Part shown: piece after piece, positions 44,591-52,903 of the stretch | How positions within the stretch are numbered: position 1 is the stretch's first letter | Layout of the letters: each line of letters starts with the position of its first letter | Source of the DNA: Flavobacteriales bacterium | GTDB lineage: Bacteria; Bacteroidota; Bacteroidia; Flavobacteriales_D; Crocinitomicaceae | Direction of reading: 5' to 3' | NCBI GenBank assembly: GCA_947500875.1 | Contig: CANMUN010000008.1 | Span: forward strand, 1-64,000 | Length of the DNA: 64,000 nt | Made by a program: the position numbers and the translations under genes | The notes under the pieces: generated by a model | Seen by the model: only the letters and a program-made list of their open reading frames with translations | Database searches by the model: none | Told to the model about the DNA's origin: nothing

Positions 44591-46500
44591 TATTTTCCTT
44601 GGCGCACCTCTTTAAGGGTGCTGAAAAATATTACCCCGTAACCGATGGCTAGCATTCCGTGAAATGGAACCATTCCAAAGTCTCCAAAAATCAAGCGATT
44701 GATTGCTGTAAAGGCAAAAACGCTCATGAGTATGCCTTCAGCAATGTTCACGATGGAAAGGCTCTTTTTGTCGTAATGGTTTCCGCTGAATTCATCCTTT
44801 TTGGCAACGTTGAACTTCGGAGTTCTTACGAAGGAACTTTTTATTCTCAAATATCCCTCAATCACTGCAACGGCATTGCTTAGGGATAGGGCCATGGATA
44901 CGGAAAGAAACTGAAAGAAACGCAACGTAAACCGCCATAAATCCGAAAGGAAGCGACCTTTCTTATCCCGATAAGAATTCCAATAATAAAAAGCCAGGAA
45001 TACGGTACTTGAAATGAAAAACGCACCAAACTGTACGAAGAAATTCAAATCAGAAAACGAATCTTTGATGTGAAGTATCGCCAAACTCAACAAGGATAAA
45101 ATGAGAATGAACACAAAAACCGATGAGTTGAAAAGGTGCGCCAAACCATGAATTCGGTCCGAAAAACGAAGGCCTTTTTGAGCAATCAGGCGTCTGCGAA
45201 TTTTGATAAATACTTCAGCTCCACCTTTCATCCAACGGTGTTGTTGGCTTTTAAGCGCCGACATGGTAATCGGTAATTCCGCAGGCGATTCAACATCTTC
45301 TAAATAGGTGAATTTCCACCCCTTCATTTGGGCACGGTAGCTTAAGTCGAGGTCTTCCGTTATCGTATCATGTTCCCATCCCCCGGCATCTTCAATGCAG
45401 GTTTTTCTCCAAATCCCGGCCGTACCGTTAAAATTAATGAAGTGACCTGAGGCATTTCTACCTTGTTGCTCAATGGCAAAATGTCCATTAAGTCCAAAGG
45501 CTTGAAGTTCTGTAAGCACTGAATAGGATTTGTTGAGGTGACCCCAACGGGTTTGTACAACTCCAATGTTCTGTTGGTTGAAGTGGGGAATGGTTCGAAT
45601 TAAGAAGTCTTGATCCGGAACAAAATCGGCATCGAATATCGCAATAAATTCTCCCTCCACTTGATCCATAGCTGCATCCAAGGCCCCTGCTTTATACCCT
45701 GTTCTGTCCACACGATGTACGTGCTGGATGTTCACCCCTTGGGCTGCGATTTCCGCTACTTTTCGCGCTATGATGTCTTTGGTTTCGTCCGTGGAATCGT
45801 CCAATACTTGAATTTGCAATCGGTCTTTGGGATAGTTGAACTTTGCGGTGGTTTCAATGATCCTTTCGGCTACATACATTTCATTGTACATGGGCAATTG
45901 CACGGTAACCTTCGGCGCTGAGGCAGGATCAAAGCTCGGAGTGGGTGCTACACCTTTTTTCTTGGACCTCCGATAATTGATGGCTAAGCTCAATTGTACA
46001 ACGCTGTAGTAAAAAATCATGATGAGGCAAAACCCATAAACCACCAAAATAATTTTCGCCAACAAGTGCGACCAGTAATGTTCTTTTACATAGGTTTTTC
46101 CGTTCGAAAGAGTAACCGTACGATCGCCCCAATTGAAAAACCAGGTAACTTTCAAGCGCGCAGAAAAGGGTTCGTCTTCGCTAAACGTGTAATGAATGAG
46201 GTGCTCTTTGCTGTTGGTTTCAAAGATTGCCAAGGTATCGGACAAATAATCTTTATCCGTTAACAGTAAAAGGTTTTTCCCAATTGGAACGTGTTTGAAA
46301 ATAAACATCCCGTCGTTCGACTCCGTCGTGAAACGTTTGCCTGATTTCAAGGAAATCAATTCAACTTGAACCTTATCCACGCCCGATCGGGTTTTAAAGT
46401 CAACCAAGTATCCTTTAATTTCCTGAGTTTTTAACGAAAGGGTAGATGCTGAAGCCTCAAAAAACAACGAAAATAGGGCAATGGAAAGGATGAATCGCAT
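44590..46500 (-). CDS. GT2 glycosyltransferase fused to N-terminal carboxypeptidase-regulatory-like domain
   Basis: 636 residues. A signal peptide (MRFILSIALFSLFFEASAS) and a beta-sandwich domain (IKGYLVDFKTRSGVDKVQVELIS...DGMFIFKHVPIGKNL, ~25-95) come first; a membrane helix follows at ~143-170. The catalytic GT2 domain has QVLDDSTDET, IFDADFVPD, ITEDLDLSYRAQMKGW and QQHRWMKGG, the D, DxD, TED and QxxRW motifs of processive cellulose/hyaluronan-type synthases. Four more helices follow. Homologues I know begin near the first helix, so the ~140-residue periplasmic N-terminal part is an addition. It is first in a five-gene minus-strand operon and has a perfect -7 box. Confidence 0.9.
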   Translation of the reverse strand: MRFILSIALFSLFFEASASTLSLKTQEIKGYLVDFKTRSGVDKVQVELISLKSGKRFTTESNDGMFIFKHVPIGKNLLLLTDKDYLSDTLAIFETNSKEHLIHYTFSEDEPFSARLKVTWFFNWGDRTVTLSNGKTYVKEHYWSHLLAKIILVVYGFCLIMIFYYSVVQLSLAINYRRSKKKGVAPTPSFDPASAPKVTVQLPMYNEMYVAERIIETTAKFNYPKDRLQIQVLDDSTDETKDIIARKVAEIAAQGVNIQHVHRVDRTGYKAGALDAAMDQVEGEFIAIFDADFVPDQDFLIRTIPHFNQQNIGVVQTRWGHLNKSYSVLTELQAFGLNGHFAIEQQGRNASGHFINFNGTAGIWRKTCIEDAGGWEHDTITEDLDLSYRAQMKGWKFTYLEDVESPAELPITMSALKSQQHRWMKGGAEVFIKIRRRLIAQKGLRFSDRIHGLAHLFNSSVFVFILILSLLSLAILHIKDSFSDLNFFVQFGAFFISSTVFLAFYYWNSYRDKKGRFLSDLWRFTLRFFQFLSVSMALSLSNAVAVIEGYLRIKSSFVRTPKFNVAKKDEFSGNHYDKKSLSIVNIAEGILMSVFAFTAINRLIFGDFGMVPFHGMLAIGYGVIFFSTLKEVRQGK

Positions 46501-46523
46501 GGGTTTCCTAAATTAAATTAAAA

Positions 46524-46531
46524 CAAAGATA
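46524..46531 (-). promoter_or_regulatory. -7 box TATCTTTG of the GT2 operon
   Basis: Exact TAnnTTTG match, 23 nt before ATG 46500. Confidence 0.6.
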
Positions 46532-46533
46532 AA

Positions 46534-48654
46534 TTATTCTTTCATCAAAGTCATTTCATCTACCAGATGCTTTGCGCCAGCATAAATATCCATGACCCAA
46601 AGCACGTAGCGAATGTCTACGACAATGTTACGGCATCGATTGGGATCGAAGAGGTAATCGCTCATGGTGCTTTCCCAAGAACGGTCAAAATTCAAGCCCA
46701 TTAAGTACCCATTTTCATCCAAGACCGGCGAACCCGAGTTTCCCCCTGTGGTATGGTTGGACCCCGTAAAACAAACCCACAACTCGCCGTCTTGTCCGTA
46801 GGGACCATAGTTTTTGGATTTGGCCAATTCCAACATGCGGGGTAAAAGCTCAAAATCCGGATTCCCCGTTGCATTTTTTGCAATCATTCCGTCAAGCGTG
46901 GTGTGTTCCGTGTACGCCATTCCGTCAACTGGGGTTGAGCCTTCCAGTTGACCGTAGGTAATGCGCAAGGTAGAATTGGCATCAGGCCAGTGTTTTTCTT
47001 GTGGGAACATCGCATATTTACCTTCGACATACACTTGCATTAACGCTGTAATCTTGGCTTGGCATTGCCTAAATGCGGGAACCACTTCTTGCACAAAAAT
47101 GGGATAAAAGGTTTGGTAAAATTGATACCCTGGATCTTTTGCCACTTTTTTATAGTTCTTGAGAGAGTACGGCTGGATGAACTTCAAGAAGCGGGTTGAA
47201 TCGGTGAACATGGAACTGGCATAAATTTCTTTCGTTAATTCAAGCACGTTTACTTGATTCCAATTCTTAATGTAGGCGCTTTTTTCCTTTTGGTAGCGAG
47301 CCGTGAGGGCAGCGAAAATTTCCTGATCCACCTGGGCGTTGTAATTCTTAAAAAATGTGCGGGCACTGGCCATTAATTTTGTTTTCTCTGCTTCGAATAA
47401 ATCCGGGGACTTCTCCCAATCTCCGTTGAACAAATCGTTCGAAGCCTTCATCAACTTAAAAAACTCAGGCCCCACAGCAAAATACTCGACGCCCATTGCA
47501 TAACGAAACTCTTTGTCGGCATTCATTTTAATCCATTGATTCAAGGAATCTAACGCGTCAGCATACTTTTTCCATTCAGGCTTAGTAGCCGCTTGCGATT
47601 TATAATTCGTTTCATAGCTTTGTTTAACCGCTATCCCATCCAAATTTTTCAGTCCTTCAACTTGACCAATCCACTTTTTCCAAGCATTAGCAATGGAAGC
47701 TTGTTTCGCGGAGTATTGGATGCGCACAAGGTCCGAAGCTTTCATCCCTTTTCCGATGGCCTCCAAGCTCTCATCACGCATGGCAATACGAGCTGGACGT
47801 TCTTGTTCCATAATAAACTTCAAGTATTCAGAAACCACGTGTTGCTCCGTAACTCCAGGAAAACCATAAACCATGGTGAAGTCTCCCTCTTTACGCTCTT
47901 TGAATGAAATATTCAAGTATTGAATGGGCGTGTAGGGAATGTTGTCTGCTGAATACGGGGCGGGCTTATTGTCTTTTCCGACGTAAATTCGAAACACGGA
48001 AAAATCACCGGTGTGCCTTGGCCAAACCCAGTTATCGGTATCCCCTCCAAATTTTCCGATTGAATTCGGAGGAGTACCAACAAAACGAATGTCTTTAAAT
48101 ACCTCTTTCACCATAAGATAATAAGCGTTCCCATAATCAAAGGCTTTGACTTCGGCTTCGTAATGGGTTCCTTCAACGGCCTTTTTTACCAAGTTCACGA
48201 TGTTCTGGTTCAAGACGGCTTGATCGTTTTTTCCGGAAGCATTGTTCAATACCAAGGCGGTAACGTCTTCGATTCGCACAATCCGCATGGCTGTTAAGCC
48301 CGGGTTCGCCAGTTCCTCTTTTTTTTCTTGTGCCCAAAAACCGTTTTTCAAATAATCGTGTTCTAAGCTTGAATGCGATTGAATTTGCGAATAACCGCAA
48401 TGGTGGTTGGTGAGCAGTAATCCTTGATTTGAAACCAATTCTGCGGTGCACCCTCCTCCGAATTGAAGGATGGCGTCTTTCAAACTGGCTTGATTGACAC
48501 TGTAAATTTGTTCTGCGGTAAGTTTCATCCCTCGGGCTTGCATGTCGGATTCAAAAGCCTTTATCAATAAAGGGATGAGCATGCCTTCATCTGCACGCAT
48601 CGGAGCAACAAAGGTGCACAAAGCGGTAAACACTACAAAAAACCTTTTTAGCAT
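46534..48654 (-). CDS. S46-family dipeptidyl-peptidase (DPP7/DPP11)
   Basis: 706 residues, signal peptide (MLKRFFVVFTALCTFVAPMRA). The serine-protease triad sits in a chymotrypsin fold with a helical cap: His85 in LLTNHHCGYSQ and Ser in TTGGNSGSPVLDENG; the Asp should be near GDTDNWVWPRHTGDF. The family removes dipeptides from oligopeptides in the periplasm, feeding amino-acid users such as Porphyromonas. In GLNFDRSWE an Arg follows FD; as I remember, DPP11 (Asp/Glu specific) has Arg there and DPP7 (hydrophobic) Gly, so DPP11-like specificity is suggested. DIRYVLWVMD near the end is a family signature. Confidence 0.93.
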   Translation of the reverse strand: MLKRFFVVFTALCTFVAPMRADEGMLIPLLIKAFESDMQARGMKLTAEQIYSVNQASLKDAILQFGGGCTAELVSNQGLLLTNHHCGYSQIQSHSSLEHDYLKNGFWAQEKKEELANPGLTAMRIVRIEDVTALVLNNASGKNDQAVLNQNIVNLVKKAVEGTHYEAEVKAFDYGNAYYLMVKEVFKDIRFVGTPPNSIGKFGGDTDNWVWPRHTGDFSVFRIYVGKDNKPAPYSADNIPYTPIQYLNISFKERKEGDFTMVYGFPGVTEQHVVSEYLKFIMEQERPARIAMRDESLEAIGKGMKASDLVRIQYSAKQASIANAWKKWIGQVEGLKNLDGIAVKQSYETNYKSQAATKPEWKKYADALDSLNQWIKMNADKEFRYAMGVEYFAVGPEFFKLMKASNDLFNGDWEKSPDLFEAEKTKLMASARTFFKNYNAQVDQEIFAALTARYQKEKSAYIKNWNQVNVLELTKEIYASSMFTDSTRFLKFIQPYSLKNYKKVAKDPGYQFYQTFYPIFVQEVVPAFRQCQAKITALMQVYVEGKYAMFPQEKHWPDANSTLRITYGQLEGSTPVDGMAYTEHTTLDGMIAKNATGNPDFELLPRMLELAKSKNYGPYGQDGELWVCFTGSNHTTGGNSGSPVLDENGYLMGLNFDRSWESTMSDYLFDPNRCRNIVVDIRYVLWVMDIYAGAKHLVDEMTLMKE

Positions 48655-48671
48655 GGAAGTAAAATTTCCCC

Positions 48672-48699
48672 CAAAAGTACTTCAAATGTTTCAAAACAA
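48672..48699 (-). promoter_or_regulatory. Promoter of the S46 peptidase gene
   Basis: Minus-strand TTG (48697-48699), 17-bp spacer, TACTTTTG (48672-48679), exact -7 match, 17 nt before ATG 48654. Confidence 0.65.
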
Positions 48700-48716
48700 G
48701 GATTCGCGGGAATCTT

Positions 48717-48724
48717 TACCTTTG
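48717..48724 (+). promoter_or_regulatory. -7 box TACCTTTG of ribF
   Basis: Exact TAnnTTTG match, 7 nt before ATG 48732; expected leader of about 0-7 nt. Confidence 0.65.
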
Positions 48725-48731
48725 CCGCTGA

Positions 48732-49661
48732 ATGTTACAGGTAATTTACGATTTATCGCAGTTTAATCCATCTACCCAACCTTTGGTAACCATTGGCACG
48801 TTTGACGGAGTGCATGCTGGACACAAGCAAGTGATCCAACGGTTGGTGGAAAATGCCCAAGAGCAAAACGTGGAAAGCATGTTAATTACCTTCGACCCAC
48901 ATCCCCGGGAGGCTTTAGGTCTGGGAAAAATAGCATTATTGAGCCTGTTGGCGGAGAAAATCAAATTGCTCGAATCTACGAATTTGGATTTTTTACTGGT
49001 GCTTCCATTTACGCACGAGTTCTCGCAATTGACCGCGGTGGATTTCGTCCATGAATATTTGGTTAAACGGATGAATATTTCAGGAATTATTTTGGGTTAC
49101 GACCATAAGTTTGGCAACAAGCGTGAGGGAAGCATTGAGCTATTAAAGGAAGAACTTTTACCCTTGGGCATTGGTGTCGAGGAAATTCCTGCGCAAGCGG
49201 TGGATTCAATCATTGTTAGTTCGACCAAAATTCGCAATGCTTTAACCCTTGGAAATCCGGAGGAAGCCAACCGTTTATTAGGATACAACTACGCATTTGA
49301 GGGCAAGGTGGTTCATGGATTAAAGAACGGAAGAATGCTGGGCTACCCAACCGCCAATCTTCAACCAACTTCCCCCTCAAAACTAATCCCAGGAAAAGGC
49401 GTATATGCCGTGCAGTGTTTTGTCCATGAAATGGTATATAAAGGCATGATGAACATTGGAATGCGTCCAACCCTGGACGGGCTTCAAGAAGTAATAGAAG
49501 TTCATTTTCTTGATTTTAATTCCGACATTTATGGTGCAATGGTTCGCGTTGAATTGCACGAACGCATTCGAGACGAACAAAAATTTAAAGGTTTAAACGA
49601 ATTAAAAGAACAACTTGCCAGAGATGAAAAACACGTTCGGAGTACTTTTCTGCTTTCTTAG
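48732..49661 (+). CDS. ribF: Bifunctional riboflavin kinase / FAD synthetase
   Basis: 309 residues, the usual length. The N-terminal nucleotidyltransferase domain has GTFDGVHAGHKQVI (~23-36) and FDPHPREALG; it makes FAD from FMN and ATP. The C-terminal kinase domain begins near 185 with GRMLGYPTANLQP and has KGVYAV and MMNIGMRPT; it phosphorylates riboflavin. Between them is the VSSTKIRNAL motif. The LRR protein gene starts inside its end (38-bp overlap). Confidence 0.96.
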   Translation: MLQVIYDLSQFNPSTQPLVTIGTFDGVHAGHKQVIQRLVENAQEQNVESMLITFDPHPREALGLGKIALLSLLAEKIKLLESTNLDFLLVLPFTHEFSQLTAVDFVHEYLVKRMNISGIILGYDHKFGNKREGSIELLKEELLPLGIGVEEIPAQAVDSIIVSSTKIRNALTLGNPEEANRLLGYNYAFEGKVVHGLKNGRMLGYPTANLQPTSPSKLIPGKGVYAVQCFVHEMVYKGMMNIGMRPTLDGLQEVIEVHFLDFNSDIYGAMVRVELHERIRDEQKFKGLNELKEQLARDEKHVRSTFLLS

Positions 49662-50193
49662 TTTTTTCGGAACGTCACAACCTGGCCGAACGTACCGTCT
49701 CGCAGACCTCGAAAAAGCGGTAAAGGACAGTGTGTATTCCTTGGATTTAAGGCGCGAAAAACTGTATTATATCCCGCCCGCGGTTTTTGAATTACCGAAT
49801 TTAACCCACTTGAACCTCTCAAAAAACAAATTAGAGCTGATCGGCGATTCATTAGCCCTGCTTGAGAAATTAACGCACTTGGATTTAAGCAACAACAAAA
49901 TGAAAGCCATTCCTTATGCCGTTTTTCAACTTGCATCGCTCACACATTTGTCTTTAGGGTTAAATCAAATTGAACGCATACCGGACGAAATATCGTATTT
50001 AACTCAATTGGAATCCCTCGATGTTTACGACAATGCTATTCAATATTTTTCACCGAACCTAAAAACCCTTCCTAAGTTAAAGAAATTGGATATTCAAGGG
50101 GTCATGTACGGACATTCTATACACAAAAAACTGGTCCAGGATTTTAAACATTGTACCTTACTGATCGATCCTCCATGTTCTTGTATGGATTGA
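49624..50193 (+). CDS. Secreted leucine-rich-repeat protein
   Basis: 189 residues from ATG 49624; the longer frame from TTG 49615 lacks the signal-peptide start. Signal peptide MKNTFGVLFCFLSFFGTSQ, then four to five LRRs of ~23 residues (LTHLNLSKNKLELIGDSL, LTHLDLSNNKMKAIPYAV, LTHLSLGLNQIERIPDEI, LESLDVYDNAIQYFSPNL, LKKLDIQGVMYG) and a Cys-rich end (CTLLIDPPCSCMD). LRR domains bind proteins; the partner is unknown. The start overlaps ribF by 38 bp in another frame, which suggests co-expression. Confidence 0.82.
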   Translation: MKNTFGVLFCFLSFFGTSQPGRTYRLADLEKAVKDSVYSLDLRREKLYYIPPAVFELPNLTHLNLSKNKLELIGDSLALLEKLTHLDLSNNKMKAIPYAVFQLASLTHLSLGLNQIERIPDEISYLTQLESLDVYDNAIQYFSPNLKTLPKLKKLDIQGVMYGHSIHKKLVQDFKHCTLLIDPPCSCMD

Positions 50194-50236
50194 TGTGAAA
50201 TTTTCACCTTCAGGTCACCCAATTGAAGAATCCTTC

Positions 50237-50244
50237 TAACTTTG
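50237..50244 (+). promoter_or_regulatory. -7 box TAACTTTG of the adhesin operon
   Basis: Exact TAnnTTTG match, 4 nt before the GTG start at 50249; predicted leaderless transcript. Confidence 0.65.
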
Positions 50245-50248
50245 AAGT

Positions 50249-52903
50249 GTGAAAGCATGGATTTTTCTACTCTGTACGTCGATGTCTTCGGTATTTTTGG
50301 GGCAGAATTATGTGTACAACGGTGATTTTGAATTGGGTGGACCCGGAATAGGCTTCAACGTCAATGGCAATGGTTACACCTTGATCACCCCGCCCTATGC
50401 TGGAACGACTTCTCCGGGAAATTATACGGTTACGGCTCAACCCGAATTGGTGAATACCGCTTTTTTTCTTCCCATCAACGACCATACCTCAGGGACCGGA
50501 AATATGCTAGTCGTGGACGGAGGAACGGTTGGCGGAAATCAGCCTTTTTGGCAAGCGGGAAGCAACGGTGGGGGAGTTTGCGGTTTAACCCCGGGAAACG
50601 ATTACCTCTTAACCTATTGGTTGCATTCTGTTTCTTCAACGGTTACCAATGCGGCTACACAAGCCGATGTTAAGGCTATTTTCAACAATGCATCCAACAT
50701 CCAAGCACTGACTCAACCCACCACCGCTCCGCTTCCTGCCGCGGGATGGCAATCCTACTCGGTACTCTTTACCGCCAATGCGGCATGCGTCAATGTTGCC
50801 TTGTACGACGATAATCTTTCGACGGTTGGGAATGATTTTGCCATCGACGACATTTCCGTTTTACCGCTGGATAATCCGCTATTTGCCGCAGCCTCTACCA
50901 CCCGTCCCAACTGTTCAGACAGCCTGAGCGGTGCGGTTTTTGTTTACCCGAAAGGAGGAGTTCCACCTTACAGTTTTCAGCTCAATGGCCCCGCAGGATT
51001 GCTTAGCAATAATCAGGGGGCTTTTTGGGGACTTGGAAGCGGAACGTACAGCTGTACGGTAAGCGATGTAAACAATCAAACCATTACCCTACTAAACCTC
51101 CAATTGTATCCAAACAATTATTTAGAAGTAACCCCGAATGATACCGTAATATGTTCTAATGCGTCTGTTAACATAACCGTTACTTCTGATCAAAATCCGA
51201 ACTATTCCTGGTCCGCATCTCCTTCCGACCCTGGATTGGTGAACACGAACAATGACAGCATCAACGTTAGTCCAAATCAAACTACGGTCTATACGGTTTC
51301 GACCAATGACCTTAACTTTAACCAGTTATCCAACGGGAATTTTGAGGTAGGAAACACCGGTTTTTACACCGATTTGACCTTGCTCACGCCCTCTAATCCT
51401 ACGGGAATTCAAAGCGCTTATGGCTTAACTCCCAATGCCAACTTTTGGGAGTCCACCTTTGCCGCTTGCGTCGATCATACGCTGGGAAATGGGCTAGGAA
51501 TTATGATGGTCGTGGATGGGGCTGTTTCAGGAAACAACGTGGTATGGCGCCAAAGTGCGGCGGTTGAGCCTCAAAAAAACTACACGTTTGAATACTATGC
51601 ACAATCGGTGGATCCTGTAAACCCTGCTATTTTACAGGTACGAATCAATGGCCTTCCGGTTTCCACAGACACCCTAAGCAATGTCACCTGCGCTTGGCAA
51701 TCCCACTCCGTTGCATGGAATTCGGTAAATGACACCCTGGCAACGATCGAACTGTTCAATTTAAACCAGGCCGGTATTGGAAATGATTTTGCGTTGGACG
51801 ACCTTTCGTTTTTTACCTTGAAATCATGCACCCGTCAAAGTACAGTAAATGTTCATTTAGGCAACGTAGATTTGGGATTAACCTACCCCACTGAATTGTG
51901 TGCGGGCTTTCCCCCAACAACTCCGCAATTGAACCCAGGAATTCCGAGCAATGGAATTTACACGGCCCAACCGCAAGGGTTAAACATCGATCCCCTTACT
52001 GGAATTCTTTCGAGCAACGGAACGATTTCGGGAACCTATGATATCGTTTATTCCAGCAATTTGTGCGGATCCGTGGTAACGGATACCTTCATGCTTCAGG
52101 TACACGCCTTACCCGTTCTGGTAAGTTTAACCGGGGGAGCCTATGATTGTCCGTCTCAAAGTTTTGATTCAGTCCTATTATACTTAACCGCCCAATTTCC
52201 GGTAAATGTCATTTATTCGGTGAACGGAATCATGGACACCCTTTTGGGAACGTCGAATCCCATGTACCTCGGGAGCAATGTTGGGCTGTATACCTTATCG
52301 CAAGCGATCGACATGGAATGTTCCAACCCCCTGAATGGCTCGCTGCTTTTGGACAGCCTATTGGTGCCTCAACAACCGATCGTAGTTGGGGAAAATTCGA
52401 TGTGCCAAAACGAACCCAGCAGCCTCTTAAGTATCAGTAATTTGAATCCCAATGGGGTTGTTTCATGGTATTCAGATTCGCTGCTTATGCAATATTTGGA
52501 GAGCGGTAATGCCTTTTATCCGAGCAACGACAGCAGTGCGACATATTACGCAGTGCAAAGCGTTGCAGGGTGTTCAAGTCCATGGGCTGCTTTCACCGTT
52601 AACCTCGTGCCTTGTAACCTCGTTGTTCCATCGGCTTTTACACCGGACGGCGACGGGGATAACGATGTTTGGGAAATTGTTGGCTTGGATGCTAAATTTC
52701 CTTTGAACCAAGTTCGGGTATTCAACCGTTGGGGGGAATTGATTTTCACCTCACGGGAAGGCGATTATTCTTCTTCACCGTGGAATGGAACATATGGAGG
52801 GAAAGCGCTTCCCAATGGAAGTTATTATTATGTCATCGAAAAAGCGGTTGATGGAAGCATTGAACCGATTAATGGAACCGTAAGCATTCTACGAAAACCA
52901 TGA
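50249..52903 (+). CDS. T9SS type B adhesin with duplicated jelly-roll domain
   Basis: 884 residues, GTG start, signal peptide (MKAWIFLLCTSMSSVFLGQ). Two related jelly-roll domains, ~20-205 and ~350-530, share the pattern NGDFE/NGNFE, MLVVDG/MMVVDG, YWLHSV/YYAQSV, WQSYSV/WQSHSV and GNDFAIDDIS/GNDFALDDLS, i.e. carbohydrate-binding-like folds. Between and after them are PKD/SprB-like stretches (RPNCSDSLSGAV..PPYSFQLNGP). The C-terminal ~85 residues are the type B sorting domain (VVPSAFTPDGDGDNDVWE, VRVFNRWGELIFTS, NGTYGGKALPNGSYYYVI). First gene of a four-gene plus-strand operon with a PorP/SprF partner. Confidence 0.93.
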   Translation: MKAWIFLLCTSMSSVFLGQNYVYNGDFELGGPGIGFNVNGNGYTLITPPYAGTTSPGNYTVTAQPELVNTAFFLPINDHTSGTGNMLVVDGGTVGGNQPFWQAGSNGGGVCGLTPGNDYLLTYWLHSVSSTVTNAATQADVKAIFNNASNIQALTQPTTAPLPAAGWQSYSVLFTANAACVNVALYDDNLSTVGNDFAIDDISVLPLDNPLFAAASTTRPNCSDSLSGAVFVYPKGGVPPYSFQLNGPAGLLSNNQGAFWGLGSGTYSCTVSDVNNQTITLLNLQLYPNNYLEVTPNDTVICSNASVNITVTSDQNPNYSWSASPSDPGLVNTNNDSINVSPNQTTVYTVSTNDLNFNQLSNGNFEVGNTGFYTDLTLLTPSNPTGIQSAYGLTPNANFWESTFAACVDHTLGNGLGIMMVVDGAVSGNNVVWRQSAAVEPQKNYTFEYYAQSVDPVNPAILQVRINGLPVSTDTLSNVTCAWQSHSVAWNSVNDTLATIELFNLNQAGIGNDFALDDLSFFTLKSCTRQSTVNVHLGNVDLGLTYPTELCAGFPPTTPQLNPGIPSNGIYTAQPQGLNIDPLTGILSSNGTISGTYDIVYSSNLCGSVVTDTFMLQVHALPVLVSLTGGAYDCPSQSFDSVLLYLTAQFPVNVIYSVNGIMDTLLGTSNPMYLGSNVGLYTLSQAIDMECSNPLNGSLLLDSLLVPQQPIVVGENSMCQNEPSSLLSISNLNPNGVVSWYSDSLLMQYLESGNAFYPSNDSSATYYAVQSVAGCSSPWAAFTVNLVPCNLVVPSAFTPDGDGDNDVWEIVGLDAKFPLNQVRVFNRWGELIFTSREGDYSSSPWNGTYGGKALPNGSYYYVIEKAVDGSIEPINGTVSILRKP

